This document shows positions 27,947 to 36,234 of a stretch of DNA of 64,000 nt, piece after piece. The notes beneath the pieces are model-generated. The model worked only from the letters and a program-made list of their open reading frames with translations, was not told the origin of the DNA and did not search any database. Both the position numbers and the translations under genes were made by a program. The DNA comes from Haliea sp964022665 (GTDB lineage: Bacteria; Pseudomonadota; Gammaproteobacteria; Pseudomonadales; Halieaceae). The number at the start of each line of letters is the position of its first letter. Positions within the stretch are counted from its first letter, which is position 1. Location: assembly GCA_964022665.1 (NCBI GenBank), contig CAXIDF010000008.1, positions 86,279-150,278 on the forward strand, read 5' to 3'.

Positions 27947-28414
27947 ATGCTCGCCCCTCAGGACATTGAGATACTGAAACTGCTGCAACGGGATGCCACC
28001 ACAAGCACCGCCAGCATCGCCGACAGGATCAACCTGTCCCAGTCACCCTGTTGGCGGCGTATCAACCGCCTGGAAGAAGAGGGTATTATCCGGCGGCGTG
28101 TCGCCCTGCTGGATCGCGCACAGCTGGGTATGGATGTGGTGGTGTTCGCCACCATCAACCTGACCGCCACCGGGCGGCAGAACCTGGTGAGCTTCGAAAC
28201 CGAAATCGTCGATCACCCCGAAGTGGTCGAGTGCTATACCATGACCGGCATCTGGGACTACATGCTGAAGATTGTTACCCGCGACATCCGCCACTATGAA
28301 GACTTCGTGCGCAACACGCTGACCACCAGCCCCGGCATTCGGGAATTGCATTCCCACATGGCGGTGACTGAAATCAAGAACACCACCGAATTGCCGCTGG
28401 ATACCCAGCTCTAG
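27947..28414 (+). CDS. Lrp/AsnC-family transcriptional regulator
   Basis: 155-aa leucine-responsive-type regulator. N-terminal winged helix-turn-helix (DIEILKLLQRDATTSTASIA, then a recognition helix with SQSPCWRRINRLEEEGII) and a C-terminal RAM ligand-binding domain (VVVFATINL; VVECYTMTGIWDYMLKI). I favour the ATG at 27947 because the family starts just before the first helix. A GGAGG lies 14 nt upstream, and a TTG at 27926 is possible. It is divergent from the amino-acid oxidation operon and 7 bp before the aminotransferase. It is thus well placed to sense an amino acid and control both sides. Confidence 0.93.
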   Translation: MLAPQDIEILKLLQRDATTSTASIADRINLSQSPCWRRINRLEEEGIIRRRVALLDRAQLGMDVVVFATINLTATGRQNLVSFETEIVDHPEVVECYTMTGIWDYMLKIVTRDIRHYEDFVRNTLTTSPGIRELHSHMAVTEIKNTTELPLDTQL

Positions 28415-28421
28415 GACGCGC

Positions 28422-29564
28422 ATGTTGCAGAGCAAACTCCCGGCGGTTGGCACCACCATTTTCTCGCGCATGTCCGCCCTGGCGAGCGAGTGTGGCGCAT
28501 TGAACCTGTCGCAGGGCTTTCCCGATTTCCCCGCACCCGAACGCTTGCGCCAGGCGCTGGCCCGGCAGGCGCTGGAAGGGCACAACCAGTACGCACCGAT
28601 GGCGGGGCTACCCGCTTTGCGCGAGGCTATCGCCGCCCAGCTGGCACATCATCGTGGCGTAGTGTGCGACGCAGACACTGAAATCACCGTGCTGCCGGGC
28701 GCCACCGAAGCGATCTACTGCGCCATCACCGCCTGCGTTTCCGCCGGCGACGAGGTGATTCTGCTCGACCCCTGCTACGACAGCTATCGGCCCGCGGTGC
28801 TGCTGGCCGGTGGTGTTCCGGTACATGTGCCGCTGGATCCCGTGACGTTCATGCCCGACTGGGCCCGTATCGAGGCCGCCATTTCCCGGCGCACGCGCAT
28901 GCTGGTCATCAACTCGCCCCACAATCCTACCGGCGCAGCGCTGGCACGGGAGGACCTCGAAACCCTGAACACACTGGTCGCCAGGCACGGCCTGCTGGTG
29001 GTGAGCGACGAGGTCTATGAATACCTGATTTACGATGGCCGCACGCACCACAGTGCACTGCAATTCGACGCTCTGCGCGCAGCCACGTTTGCCGTATTCT
29101 CCTTCGGCAAAACCTACGGCGTCACCGGCTGGAAAACCGGCTACTGCGTAGCGCCCCCCACGCTCACGGCAGAACTGCGTAAAATCCACCAGTATGTCTG
29201 CTTTGTCGCCGTCACCCCGGTGCAGCAGGCGCTGGCTGATTTCATGCGCGCCGAGCCCGATTACCCGTTGACGCTGGCGGCGCGATACCAGCACAAGCGC
29301 GACCTGTTCAACCGCGCCCTCGCCGGTTCCGCGTTTCGGCTCACACCCAGCGCCGGCAGCTATTTTCAGCTACTGGGCTATGCTGCACTGAGCGACAGCG
29401 CCGATGTTCAGCTCTGTGAAGTGTGGACCCGGGAAGCGGGCGTTGCCTCCATACCCGTATCGGTGTTTTATCAGCAACCGCCTGCACAGCGGCTCCTGCG
29501 CTTCTGTTTTGCCAAACAGGACGCCGTGCTGCAGCAGGCCGCGGAGCGACTATGCAAAATCTGA
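28422..29564 (+). CDS. Class I/II aminotransferase, methionine/glutamine transaminase (YbdL-like)
   Basis: 380-aa PLP aminotransferase related to YbdL/KAT enzymes acting on Met, Gln or aromatic amino acids. LNLSQGFPDF at the N-terminus is the subfamily hallmark. Also present are NSPHNPTGA, the DEVYEYLIYDG loop, PLP-Lys in FSFGKTYGVTGWK, and the final Arg near LLRFCFAK. AGGA precedes the ATG. It overlaps the following amidase gene by 13 bp. The pairing is the known glutamine transaminase-omega-amidase pathway, which pulls transamination forward by hydrolysing the keto-amide. Confidence 0.93.
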   Translation: MLQSKLPAVGTTIFSRMSALASECGALNLSQGFPDFPAPERLRQALARQALEGHNQYAPMAGLPALREAIAAQLAHHRGVVCDADTEITVLPGATEAIYCAITACVSAGDEVILLDPCYDSYRPAVLLAGGVPVHVPLDPVTFMPDWARIEAAISRRTRMLVINSPHNPTGAALAREDLETLNTLVARHGLLVVSDEVYEYLIYDGRTHHSALQFDALRAATFAVFSFGKTYGVTGWKTGYCVAPPTLTAELRKIHQYVCFVAVTPVQQALADFMRAEPDYPLTLAARYQHKRDLFNRALAGSAFRLTPSAGSYFQLLGYAALSDSADVQLCEVWTREAGVASIPVSVFYQQPPAQRLLRFCFAKQDAVLQQAAERLCKI

Positions 29565-30325
29565 ATGTCACCCTGGTGCAGTGCGAACTGGCCTGGGAAG
29601 CCCCCGATGACAACCGCTGCCACCTGGAAGCGCTGCTGGAGAAAAGCGCCGGCGGAACGGACCTCATCGTCCTGCCGGAAATGTTCACCACCGGTTTTTC
29701 CATGAACGCACTGGCCAATGCCGAGTTACCCGGCGGCGCAACCGAGTGCTGGATGCAGCGGCTGGCAGCACGGCACGATTGTGCCCTCACCGGCAGCATC
29801 GCAGTGCGCTGCGAAGACCAGGTCTACAACCGCATGCTGTTTGTGACGCCCGACGGCAGCGTCAGCCATTATGACAAGCGCCATCTGTTTCGCATGGCCG
29901 GTGAGCACGAGCGCTACGGCGCTGGCCAGCAACGCGTTACCGTGGCCTGGCGTGGCTGGCGGGTGTTGCTCCAGGTGTGTTACGACCTGCGTTTCCCCGT
30001 GTTCAGCAGAAACCGGGAGGACTACGATCTCGCCCTGTACGTCGCCAACTGGCCCGCTGCGCGACGCACGCACTGGCGTGCCCTGCTCCCGGCGCGTGCC
30101 ATTGAAAACGCTGCCTTTGTGGTGGGTGTGAATCGTGTAGGGCAAGATGCCAAAGGCATTGGGTATTCGGGGGACAGCCTGGCGATCGCCGCCGATGGCA
30201 GCATGCTGGCTGATCTTGGAAACAAAAACGGCACTGCCAGTATTACCCTGAACAGTGCCGATCTACTTGCGTACCGTACGCGTTTCCCCTGCCAGCTGGA
30301 TGCGGACGACTTTCAGCTGCGCTGA
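29552..30325 (+). CDS. yafV: Omega-amidase (YafV-like, nitrilase superfamily)
   Basis: 257-aa carbon-nitrogen hydrolase hydrolysing 2-oxoglutaramate or 2-oxosuccinamate to the 2-oxo acid. Catalytic triad: Glu in LIVLPEMFTTGF, Lys in YDKRHLF and Cys in QVCYDLRFPVF. The start MQNLNVTLVQ at 29552 has GGAG five bases upstream; the frame continuing to 29423 reads aminotransferase sequence. It overlaps the aminotransferase by 13 bp, so the products are surely made together. Family length normal. Confidence 0.94.
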   Translation: MQNLNVTLVQCELAWEAPDDNRCHLEALLEKSAGGTDLIVLPEMFTTGFSMNALANAELPGGATECWMQRLAARHDCALTGSIAVRCEDQVYNRMLFVTPDGSVSHYDKRHLFRMAGEHERYGAGQQRVTVAWRGWRVLLQVCYDLRFPVFSRNREDYDLALYVANWPAARRTHWRALLPARAIENAAFVVGVNRVGQDAKGIGYSGDSLAIAADGSMLADLGNKNGTASITLNSADLLAYRTRFPCQLDADDFQLR

Positions 30326-30330
30326 ATAGT

Positions 30331-30357
30331 CGCCCTGCAGCCAGCAGCTTCAGGGCG
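30331..30357. terminator. Hairpin between convergent yafV and ompA-like gene
   Basis: CGCCCTG (30331-30337) and CAGGGCG (30351-30357) form a 7-bp stem with a 13-nt loop between two convergent genes. There is no T run on either strand, so it may act with other factors. Confidence 0.45.
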
Positions 30358-30362
30358 CCGGC

Positions 30363-31388
30363 TTACTTCTTGTATTCAACTTCCAGCGTTGCCATGACAC
30401 GGCGGTTTGCGGCACGACCTTCACTGGTGTCGTTGCTGCCTACGGGCCGCGCTTCGCCGTAACCTACAGCTTCCAGGCGGTCAGCGCTGATGCCATGCTG
30501 GTTCACCAGGAGGTCAACAACAGCCTGCGCACGACGCTGTGACAGCTGCTGGTTGTAGTTCTCGGGGCCCACGCTGTCGGTGTGACCTTCAACATCGACC
30601 TGCAGGTCGTTGAAGCGCTTCAGGAACGCCGCCAGCTCGCTGATGTCGTTGAAGTACATCTCTTTGACTTTGGTTGAATCAAAGTCGAAGTTGACTTTCA
30701 GCTTGATGGACGCCACCTGGGTTACCGGCAGCGGGCAGCCCGTTGCGTCTACACGCGTGCCAGCGGCTGTGCCGGGGCACTGATCGCGATCGTCGTTTAC
30801 GCCGTCGCCGTCGGAGTCAACGGGCGCAGCAGCAACCACCGGCGCGGGATCTTCCGCTACTTTACCAAAGTAGTAGTTCAGGCCAGCGGTGAGCAGGAAG
30901 TCGTTTTCGCTCTCGTCCAGGCTGTGCAGCATGCGCGCGTCGAGGCGGGCACCGAAACGCGGTGTCAGCATCCAGCGCAAGCCACCGCCGGCGTTGGCTG
31001 TGGTTTCAACGGTGTCGAACAGGTCTGCGTCGATATCGATTTCACCCATGCCGAAAGCCAGGTAAGGACGGACGCGATTGCCGCCACCGATGTAGCTGCC
31101 GGTGTAATACATCATGCCCACCTGCCACGCAGCGACGTCAGTTTCCGTACCGTCGTTGTAACGCGTGCTGTCTTCGGCGTACATGACTTCAGCGGCCCAG
31201 TTATCGGTAAAAGCCCACTCGAGGCCAACAACCGGAGTTTCAGTATCTTTCAACCGACGGTCGCCATCGAACACGAACTGACCGATGCCAGCGTTGATTG
31301 TCAGCGGGACCTCGGCAGAAACCGGCGCAACTGACATGGATGCAGTGGCTGCAATTGCAGCAACACCGGCGAAAAATTGTTTTTTCAT
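30363..31388 (-). CDS. OmpA-family outer membrane protein
   Basis: 341-aa outer-membrane protein tying the envelope to peptidoglycan. Signal peptide MKKQFFAGVAAIAATASM ending at VSAEV, an eight-stranded barrel (residues ~25-195, ending in NYYFGK), a thrombospondin type-3/calcium motif (DSDGDGVNDDRDQCPGT, ~residues 215-240) and an OmpA C-terminal peptidoglycan-binding domain with VEGHTDSVG and NQQLSQRRAQAV. Start at 31388 has AGGAGAGAG upstream; the codon at 31436 would add a non-signal leader. A 12-bp palindrome lies about 45 bp before the start. Confidence 0.94.
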   Translation of the reverse strand: MKKQFFAGVAAIAATASMSVAPVSAEVPLTINAGIGQFVFDGDRRLKDTETPVVGLEWAFTDNWAAEVMYAEDSTRYNDGTETDVAAWQVGMMYYTGSYIGGGNRVRPYLAFGMGEIDIDADLFDTVETTANAGGGLRWMLTPRFGARLDARMLHSLDESENDFLLTAGLNYYFGKVAEDPAPVVAAAPVDSDGDGVNDDRDQCPGTAAGTRVDATGCPLPVTQVASIKLKVNFDFDSTKVKEMYFNDISELAAFLKRFNDLQVDVEGHTDSVGPENYNQQLSQRRAQAVVDLLVNQHGISADRLEAVGYGEARPVGSNDTSEGRAANRRVMATLEVEYKK

Positions 31389-31433
31389 TACACTCTCTCC
31401 TAATTGCATGACACGGCCCCCTATTACATTGGC

Positions 31434-31445
31434 CATTACGTAATG
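31434..31445. promoter_or_regulatory. Perfect 12-bp palindrome upstream of the OmpA-like gene
   Basis: CATTACGTAATG is fully self-complementary and lies between the ompA-like start (31388) and the hda stop (31521). It may be an operator; no regulator is assigned. Confidence 0.35.
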
Positions 31446-31520
31446 ATACAGACTCGCTCCTCATCCGCCAGCACAACGAGGCTAAATAATTCACAGTCTT
31501 GATTGGGAATAATTCTCGCG

Positions 31521-32222
31521 CTAGAGGCCGAGCACAGCCTTGACGAAGGGCACCGTGAGTGCGCGCTGGTCGGCCAGCGAACGCGTATCCAGCGTCTCCA
31601 GCACGTGCATCAGCGACGCCATGTCGCGCGGCGCGCGACTCACCAGGAAACGGCTGACTTCCAGGGGCATATCGAGCCCGCGACAACGAGCACGGAACCG
31701 CAGGATAGCCTGCATGCCGACGTCGTCCGGTGCCGGCAGCTGAAATACCGGCCCCCACCCCAGCCGGGAGCGCAGGTCGGCCAGCAACACGGGCAGTTGG
31801 CGAGGACTGTTATCCGCAGCAAACACCAGCCGGCAGTGATTCTCGCGGGCACGATTGAACAGGTGGAACAGGGCCTCCTCCCATTCCGGCTGGCCAGCCA
31901 CCCGGTCAAGATCATCGATGCAGAGCAGGCGCTGGCCCTCGAGCCCGCCGAGCAACTCTGCGGCCGGCAAGGCGCACAGATCTGCCAGTGGCAAATAGGA
32001 GCTACTCTCCGGACACAAGTGGCAGGCCGCCTGCAGCAGGTGCGACTTACCGCTGCCGGCGGGACCAAACAGGTACAGGGTCGGCTCCCCCTCCGCCATG
32101 CACTGGGCCTGCAATGCGGCCACCAGGGGCTCGTGCACCGCGGCGCCCAGAAAACTGGCGAAGGTCGAGTCATCCCGCAGCCGCACGTTCAGGGCCAGTT
32201 GACGGGCGGGCACAGCAGACAC
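31521..32222 (-). CDS. hda: DnaA inactivator Hda
   Basis: AAA+ protein that, with the sliding clamp, stimulates DnaA-ATP hydrolysis after initiation. The N-terminus has QLALNVRL, close to the clamp-binding QxxLxL motif, then DDSTFASF. Walker A is GPAGSGKSHLL, Walker B LLCIDDLD, and sensor and arginine regions follow (LRSRLGWG; SRAPRDM). About 233 aa from the GTG at 32222; another GTG at 32213 is equally possible. It starts 4 bp after perM and is co-transcribed, the same order as in Pseudomonas. Confidence 0.92.
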   Translation of the reverse strand: MSAVPARQLALNVRLRDDSTFASFLGAAVHEPLVAALQAQCMAEGEPTLYLFGPAGSGKSHLLQAACHLCPESSSYLPLADLCALPAAELLGGLEGQRLLCIDDLDRVAGQPEWEEALFHLFNRARENHCRLVFAADNSPRQLPVLLADLRSRLGWGPVFQLPAPDDVGMQAILRFRARCRGLDMPLEVSRFLVSRAPRDMASLMHVLETLDTRSLADQRALTVPFVKAVLGL

Positions 32223-32226
32223 CGCC

Positions 32227-33309
32227 TCAATCCCCGCTGTAAAGCTGGCTGGCACGGTAGTAGGCCATGGCGTGGCGCACGAAAACCATAATAACCGCCG
32301 ACACCGGCAGCGCGACCAACACGCCGACAAACCCCGCGATCTGTCCACCGGCCATCAGAGCAAAGATCACCGCCACCGGGTGCAAGCCAATGCGATCGCC
32401 CACCAGCACCGGGGTCAACAGCACACTTTCCAGCACCTGGCCCACGCCGAACACCAGCGCGACCCAGAGCAGGATCGTCCACTCCTGGAACTGCACATAC
32501 GCCAGCACGCAGGACGCCAGAATACCGACCACAAACCCGAGATAGGGCACAATGCTGGCAAGCCCCGCAACAACGCCGAGTACCAGCGCGAACTGCACCC
32601 CGACCAGCCACAGGCCAGTGCTGTAGATCACCCCCAGCGAACACATGACCAGGAACTGGCCGCGCAGAAACGCACTGAGCACCTCGTCTGCTTCCCGCAC
32701 CAGGGCAATCGCGTTCTTGTGCCAGGCGACCGGCACGATACCCAGCGCCTTTTCCATGAGGATGTCCCAGTCGCGCATGAGGTAGAAGGCCACCACCGGC
32801 ACCAGCGCGAGGTTGAACAAGCCAGCGAGAAACCCGGCACCTGAGCCGGTTAGGCTTTTCAGGGTCGACGCCGTCACCTTGCCCAGGGACTGCCAGTGCT
32901 CGGCAAGCTGCCCGGACCAGTCAATCTGCGGCAGCTGGGCCGCGGGCACACTCAAACGATCGCGCAGCCAGGGCACGAGCGTTTGCGTAAGCCATTGGTA
33001 TAAAGCAGGTATTTTCTGGATCAGGGCATCCAATTGCTGTAGCACCAACGGTACGGCAACGAGCATGCCGACCACAATCAGGCCGGAAAACAGGACGAAA
33101 ACCACCAGAACCCCTGCCGTACGCCCGAGCTTGCGGCGCTCCAGCGCATCCACCAACGGGTCCCCCAGGTAGCCGATCAGCGCCCCGAGTACAAACGGCA
33201 GCAAAATGGGCTGCAACAGATAGAAAGCCAAAGACAGCGCCACGAGCAGCGCCAGGGCCAGGGGCCAGCGCTGCACAGGCAGCTGGCCGTCGGGTTCTAG
33301 TTGCGCCAC
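32227..33309 (-). CDS. perM: AI-2E family transporter / PerM-type permease
   Basis: 360-aa polytopic inner-membrane protein of the AI-2E/PerM family. Hydrophobic pairs at both ends flank a long helical region (residues ~105-150, IPALYQWLTQTLVPWL). Conserved FLRGQFLVMCSLGVIYSTGLWLVG and PYLGFVVGI are seen around residues 215-270, and LVGDRIGLHPVAVIFALMAGGQ in the C-terminal third. Function is not settled for most members. The start is GTG and overlaps the DUF2066 gene by 13 bp; hda follows immediately. Confidence 0.9.
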   Translation of the reverse strand: MAQLEPDGQLPVQRWPLALALLVALSLAFYLLQPILLPFVLGALIGYLGDPLVDALERRKLGRTAGVLVVFVLFSGLIVVGMLVAVPLVLQQLDALIQKIPALYQWLTQTLVPWLRDRLSVPAAQLPQIDWSGQLAEHWQSLGKVTASTLKSLTGSGAGFLAGLFNLALVPVVAFYLMRDWDILMEKALGIVPVAWHKNAIALVREADEVLSAFLRGQFLVMCSLGVIYSTGLWLVGVQFALVLGVVAGLASIVPYLGFVVGILASCVLAYVQFQEWTILLWVALVFGVGQVLESVLLTPVLVGDRIGLHPVAVIFALMAGGQIAGFVGVLVALPVSAVIMVFVRHAMAYYRASQLYSGD

Positions 33310-34400
33310 AGGTAATTCAGTCCTTTTCCGGTGCCGGCCGCGGCCGGTCGCATACGGGGGTTCAACTCAATGATCGAAGCCAGCTGGGAGGCGTCTGCCG
33401 CCGCCACAACAGCGAGAGTCAGCCTGTCTTTGTCAAGCGCGGTCACGCGCGCCTGGCGGATAGGCTCCAGGCTCTCCAGCCAGCTCATGACCGCCGCGTA
33501 GTCGGCGTAGCTCGCCACCCCAGTCACGTTCAGCAACAGGGTATCGCCGGCATCGGCGCCGCTAATGGCATAGCGCGCCGCCATATCTTCCACCACCAGA
33601 TCGACCCCGCCGCGCAAGAAACTACTTGCCTCCGTACGCGTGGCACTGCGGTCCTGCCGCCCCTGCGTGGACAGATACGCCCAGTCACCGACCACGTCGC
33701 CCGCCGCCAGTTTTGCCACACGCCCGGCCAGCACCTCAGTGGCGCGATAGCGTGTAGAGGCGGCGATCAGCAGTGGCGACGGCAGGTGCCAGGCTTCGGC
33801 GGGGTCAAGCGCTGCAGCGTCGGTGAGATCGAGGAGCGGAAAGCGCAACGGAACGCCCCGGCGGCGGAAGCCTTCGGTGAGCTCGGCAGCCAGTTCCGGA
33901 TGCGCCCCCGGACTGACAAAACTGCGTTGACCAGCTTCCTCCACCACCAGCCAGACGAGAACAGCGGGGCGGGTCGCGGTCCAGATGGGGGCTCCCGCGC
34001 TCAGCAGCAAATCACGCACCTGAGCCGGGTCAAACTCCACCCGGGCGGACAGTGCCGCGTCGCTGTTATCAATCCGGTTGTAGGAATACTGCTGCACCCG
34101 CGCCCGCGCGGATTGCAGCGCCCCCGCGACCTCGGGACGCGCCAGCACGTCAACAGACCCGGACACCTTGACCAGCACCTGCGCCAAACCTTCCTCGGCG
34201 GCGCGCGCCAGCTCCGTTTCACCACGATTGGCAACCGGGACATCGGCCACGTACAGATCGCGCACCAGCTCTGCCGGAAACGCGTTACACACCACGAGTA
34301 ACAGGCTTGCTGCTACCCACTTGAGGGGCGCACCCAAAATGGCCTCCGGCGAATCAGCTAAAAGGCCATTGTAACAGCAGCAGGGGAAGTGGAGCTGCAT
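33297..34400 (-). CDS. DUF2066 domain protein, exported
   Basis: 367-aa protein of unknown function conserved in gammaproteobacteria between purM and perM. A hydrophobic stretch WVAASLLLVVCNAFPAE indicates a signal peptide, with the N-terminus possibly over-long (first ~25 residues, MQLHFPCCCYN..., are atypical). The mature part has LVKVSGSVDVLARPEV and QQYSYNR, features of the DUF2066 family. No catalytic motif seen. Divergent from purM; the shared ~100-bp region carries the purM promoter. Confidence 0.82.
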   Translation of the reverse strand: MQLHFPCCCYNGLLADSPEAILGAPLKWVAASLLLVVCNAFPAELVRDLYVADVPVANRGETELARAAEEGLAQVLVKVSGSVDVLARPEVAGALQSARARVQQYSYNRIDNSDAALSARVEFDPAQVRDLLLSAGAPIWTATRPAVLVWLVVEEAGQRSFVSPGAHPELAAELTEGFRRRGVPLRFPLLDLTDAAALDPAEAWHLPSPLLIAASTRYRATEVLAGRVAKLAAGDVVGDWAYLSTQGRQDRSATRTEASSFLRGGVDLVVEDMAARYAISGADAGDTLLLNVTGVASYADYAAVMSWLESLEPIRQARVTALDKDRLTLAVVAAADASQLASIIELNPRMRPAAAGTGKGLNYLWRN

Positions 34401-34422
34401 CGGCGTGAAAATTGCCGCAGGC

Positions 34423-34451
34423 GTGAATCGCTTCGCGATTAGGGCTAGAAT
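34423..34451 (+). promoter_or_regulatory. Candidate sigma-70 promoter of purM
   Basis: GTGAAT (34423-34428), 17 bp, TAGAAT (34446-34451), followed by a C-rich discriminator (ACGCCCCC) almost identical to that of the metG promoter in this window. No PurR-like operator was found. Confidence 0.5.
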
Positions 34452-34501
34452 ACGCCCCCTGCCACGGCAGCTGCCCGCAACCGAATCGGACCTCGCACAC
34501 C

Positions 34502-35539
34502 ATGAGCACAGACAATCAGGGCAAAGCCCTCAGCTACAAAGATGCCGGCGTGAATATCGACGCCGGTAATGCACTGGTGGAGCGCATCAAACACGTTTCC
34601 CGACGCACTGCTCGCCCGGAAGTACTGGGCGGCCTGGGTGGTTTTGGCGCGCTCTGCGAAATACCCGCCGGCTACCGGCAGCCAGTTCTGGTCTCTGGCA
34701 CCGATGGCGTCGGCACCAAGCTGCGCCTGGCGCTTGAGTTGGGCATACACGACACCATCGGCATCGACCTGGTCGCGATGTGCGTCAACGATCTGGTGGT
34801 GGCGGGTGCCGAGCCGCTGTTTTTCCTCGACTACTACGCCACCGGCGCTCTGAATATCGACACGGCCGCCGCCGTTGTCAACGGCATTGGCCAGGGCTGC
34901 GAGCTCGCGGGCTGCGCACTGGTGGGTGGAGAAACCGCCGAAATGCCCGGCATGTACGAAGGCGAGGACTACGACCTGGCGGGCTTCTGCGTTGGCGTGG
35001 TGGAAAAGGCCGACATTATTGACGGCAGCAAGGTCGAGGCCGGCGACACGCTGATTGCCATCGCCAGCAGCGGCCCGCACTCCAACGGCTACTCACTGAT
35101 CCGCAAGATACTGGAAGTCAGCGGCGCTTCCCTGCAACAGCCCTTCGGCGACAGCACACTGGGCGCAACGCTGCTCACACCCACGCTGATTTACGTCAAG
35201 GCATTGCTCGCGCTGTTTGGCGAGGTTGAGGTGAAGGCACTGAGCCACATCACCGGCGGGGGCCTGCCGGAGAACCTGCCGCGGGTGCTGCCGGCTGACT
35301 GCCGCGCGGTGGTGGACACCGCAAGCTGGTCCTGGCCACCGATTTTCCAGTGGCTACAGGAACAGGGGAACGTCGCCACGTCCGAGATGTACCGCACCTT
35401 CAATTGCGGCGTGGGCATGGTGCTGTGTGTCGCACCGTCCGCTACCCGCACCACGCTCGATCTGCTCGCCCGTGAGGGCTTGACGGCATGGCAGCTGGGC
35501 ACGATTGAGCACGGCGAGCACGGGGTGGAACTGGCCTGA
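34502..35539 (+). CDS. purM: Phosphoribosylformylglycinamidine cyclo-ligase
   Basis: AIR synthetase, fifth step of purine synthesis. ATP/substrate motifs SYKDAGVNIDAGN, SGTDGVGTKL, GIDLVAMCVNDL, GGETAEMPGMY, SGPHSNGYSLIR and HITGGGLPENLPR are all conserved. 345 aa, identical in size to E. coli PurM. It overlaps purN by one base and forms the standard purMN pair. Confidence 0.98.
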   Translation: MSTDNQGKALSYKDAGVNIDAGNALVERIKHVSRRTARPEVLGGLGGFGALCEIPAGYRQPVLVSGTDGVGTKLRLALELGIHDTIGIDLVAMCVNDLVVAGAEPLFFLDYYATGALNIDTAAAVVNGIGQGCELAGCALVGGETAEMPGMYEGEDYDLAGFCVGVVEKADIIDGSKVEAGDTLIAIASSGPHSNGYSLIRKILEVSGASLQQPFGDSTLGATLLTPTLIYVKALLALFGEVEVKALSHITGGGLPENLPRVLPADCRAVVDTASWSWPPIFQWLQEQGNVATSEMYRTFNCGVGMVLCVAPSATRTTLDLLAREGLTAWQLGTIEHGEHGVELA

Positions 35540-36234
35540 TGTCGGGGAGATCACCCGGCCGCATTGCGGTGCTTATCTCCGGTCGCGGTTCCAACATGCA
35601 CGCCCTGATTGACGCCTGCAACAGCGGTGCACTGCCTGCGGAAGTCTGTCTGGTCATCAGCAACCGTGCTGATGCAGAGGGCTTGCGCAGCGCGCGGGAG
35701 GCCGGTATCGAAACCGCATGCATCGCCCACGCGGACTTCCCGGACCGCGAGGCGTTCGATAGCGCACTGGTGGCGCGGCTACAGCAGGCGCAACCGGATC
35801 TGGTGGCCCTGGCGGGGTTCATGCGCATTCTAACGCCGGTATTTATCACACCTTTTGCCGGTAGATTATTGAACATTCATCCGTCATTGTTGCCCAAGTA
35901 CCCGGGGCTGCACACACACCAGCGGGCCATTGACGCCGGAGACAGTGAGGCCGGAAGCACCGTCCACTTTGTCACCCCCGAGCTGGACGGTGGCCCACCC
36001 GTACTGCAGGCGCGCGTCCCGATACAGACTCATGATACCGCGGACAGCCTCGCGCTGCGCGTTCTTGAGATGGAGCACGCCATTTACCCGTTGGCCGCCC
36101 GCTGGTTCCTGCAGGGCAGGCTCACACTGGACAAACAAGGAGCACATTTCGATGGCCAGAAGATTCCCGCGAATGGGCTTCACTACCGGCCGCCCGTCAC
36201 TGCTGATGGCGCTGCTGCTGGGAGCCGCCCTTAG
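35539..36234 (+). CDS. purN: Phosphoribosylglycinamide formyltransferase
   Basis: GAR transformylase using 10-formyl-THF, third step of purine synthesis. Phosphate loop ISGRGSNMHAL, formyl-transfer Asn-His-Asp set visible as NIHPSLLPKYPG and the D in DGGPPVLQ. 231 aa, about 15-20 residues longer than E. coli PurN at the C-terminus. The last 83 bp, including the conserved FDGQKIP segment, also encode the start of the DUF3108 protein in another frame. Confidence 0.96.
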   Translation: MSGRSPGRIAVLISGRGSNMHALIDACNSGALPAEVCLVISNRADAEGLRSAREAGIETACIAHADFPDREAFDSALVARLQQAQPDLVALAGFMRILTPVFITPFAGRLLNIHPSLLPKYPGLHTHQRAIDAGDSEAGSTVHFVTPELDGGPPVLQARVPIQTHDTADSLALRVLEMEHAIYPLAARWFLQGRLTLDKQGAHFDGQKIPANGLHYRPPVTADGAAAGSRP

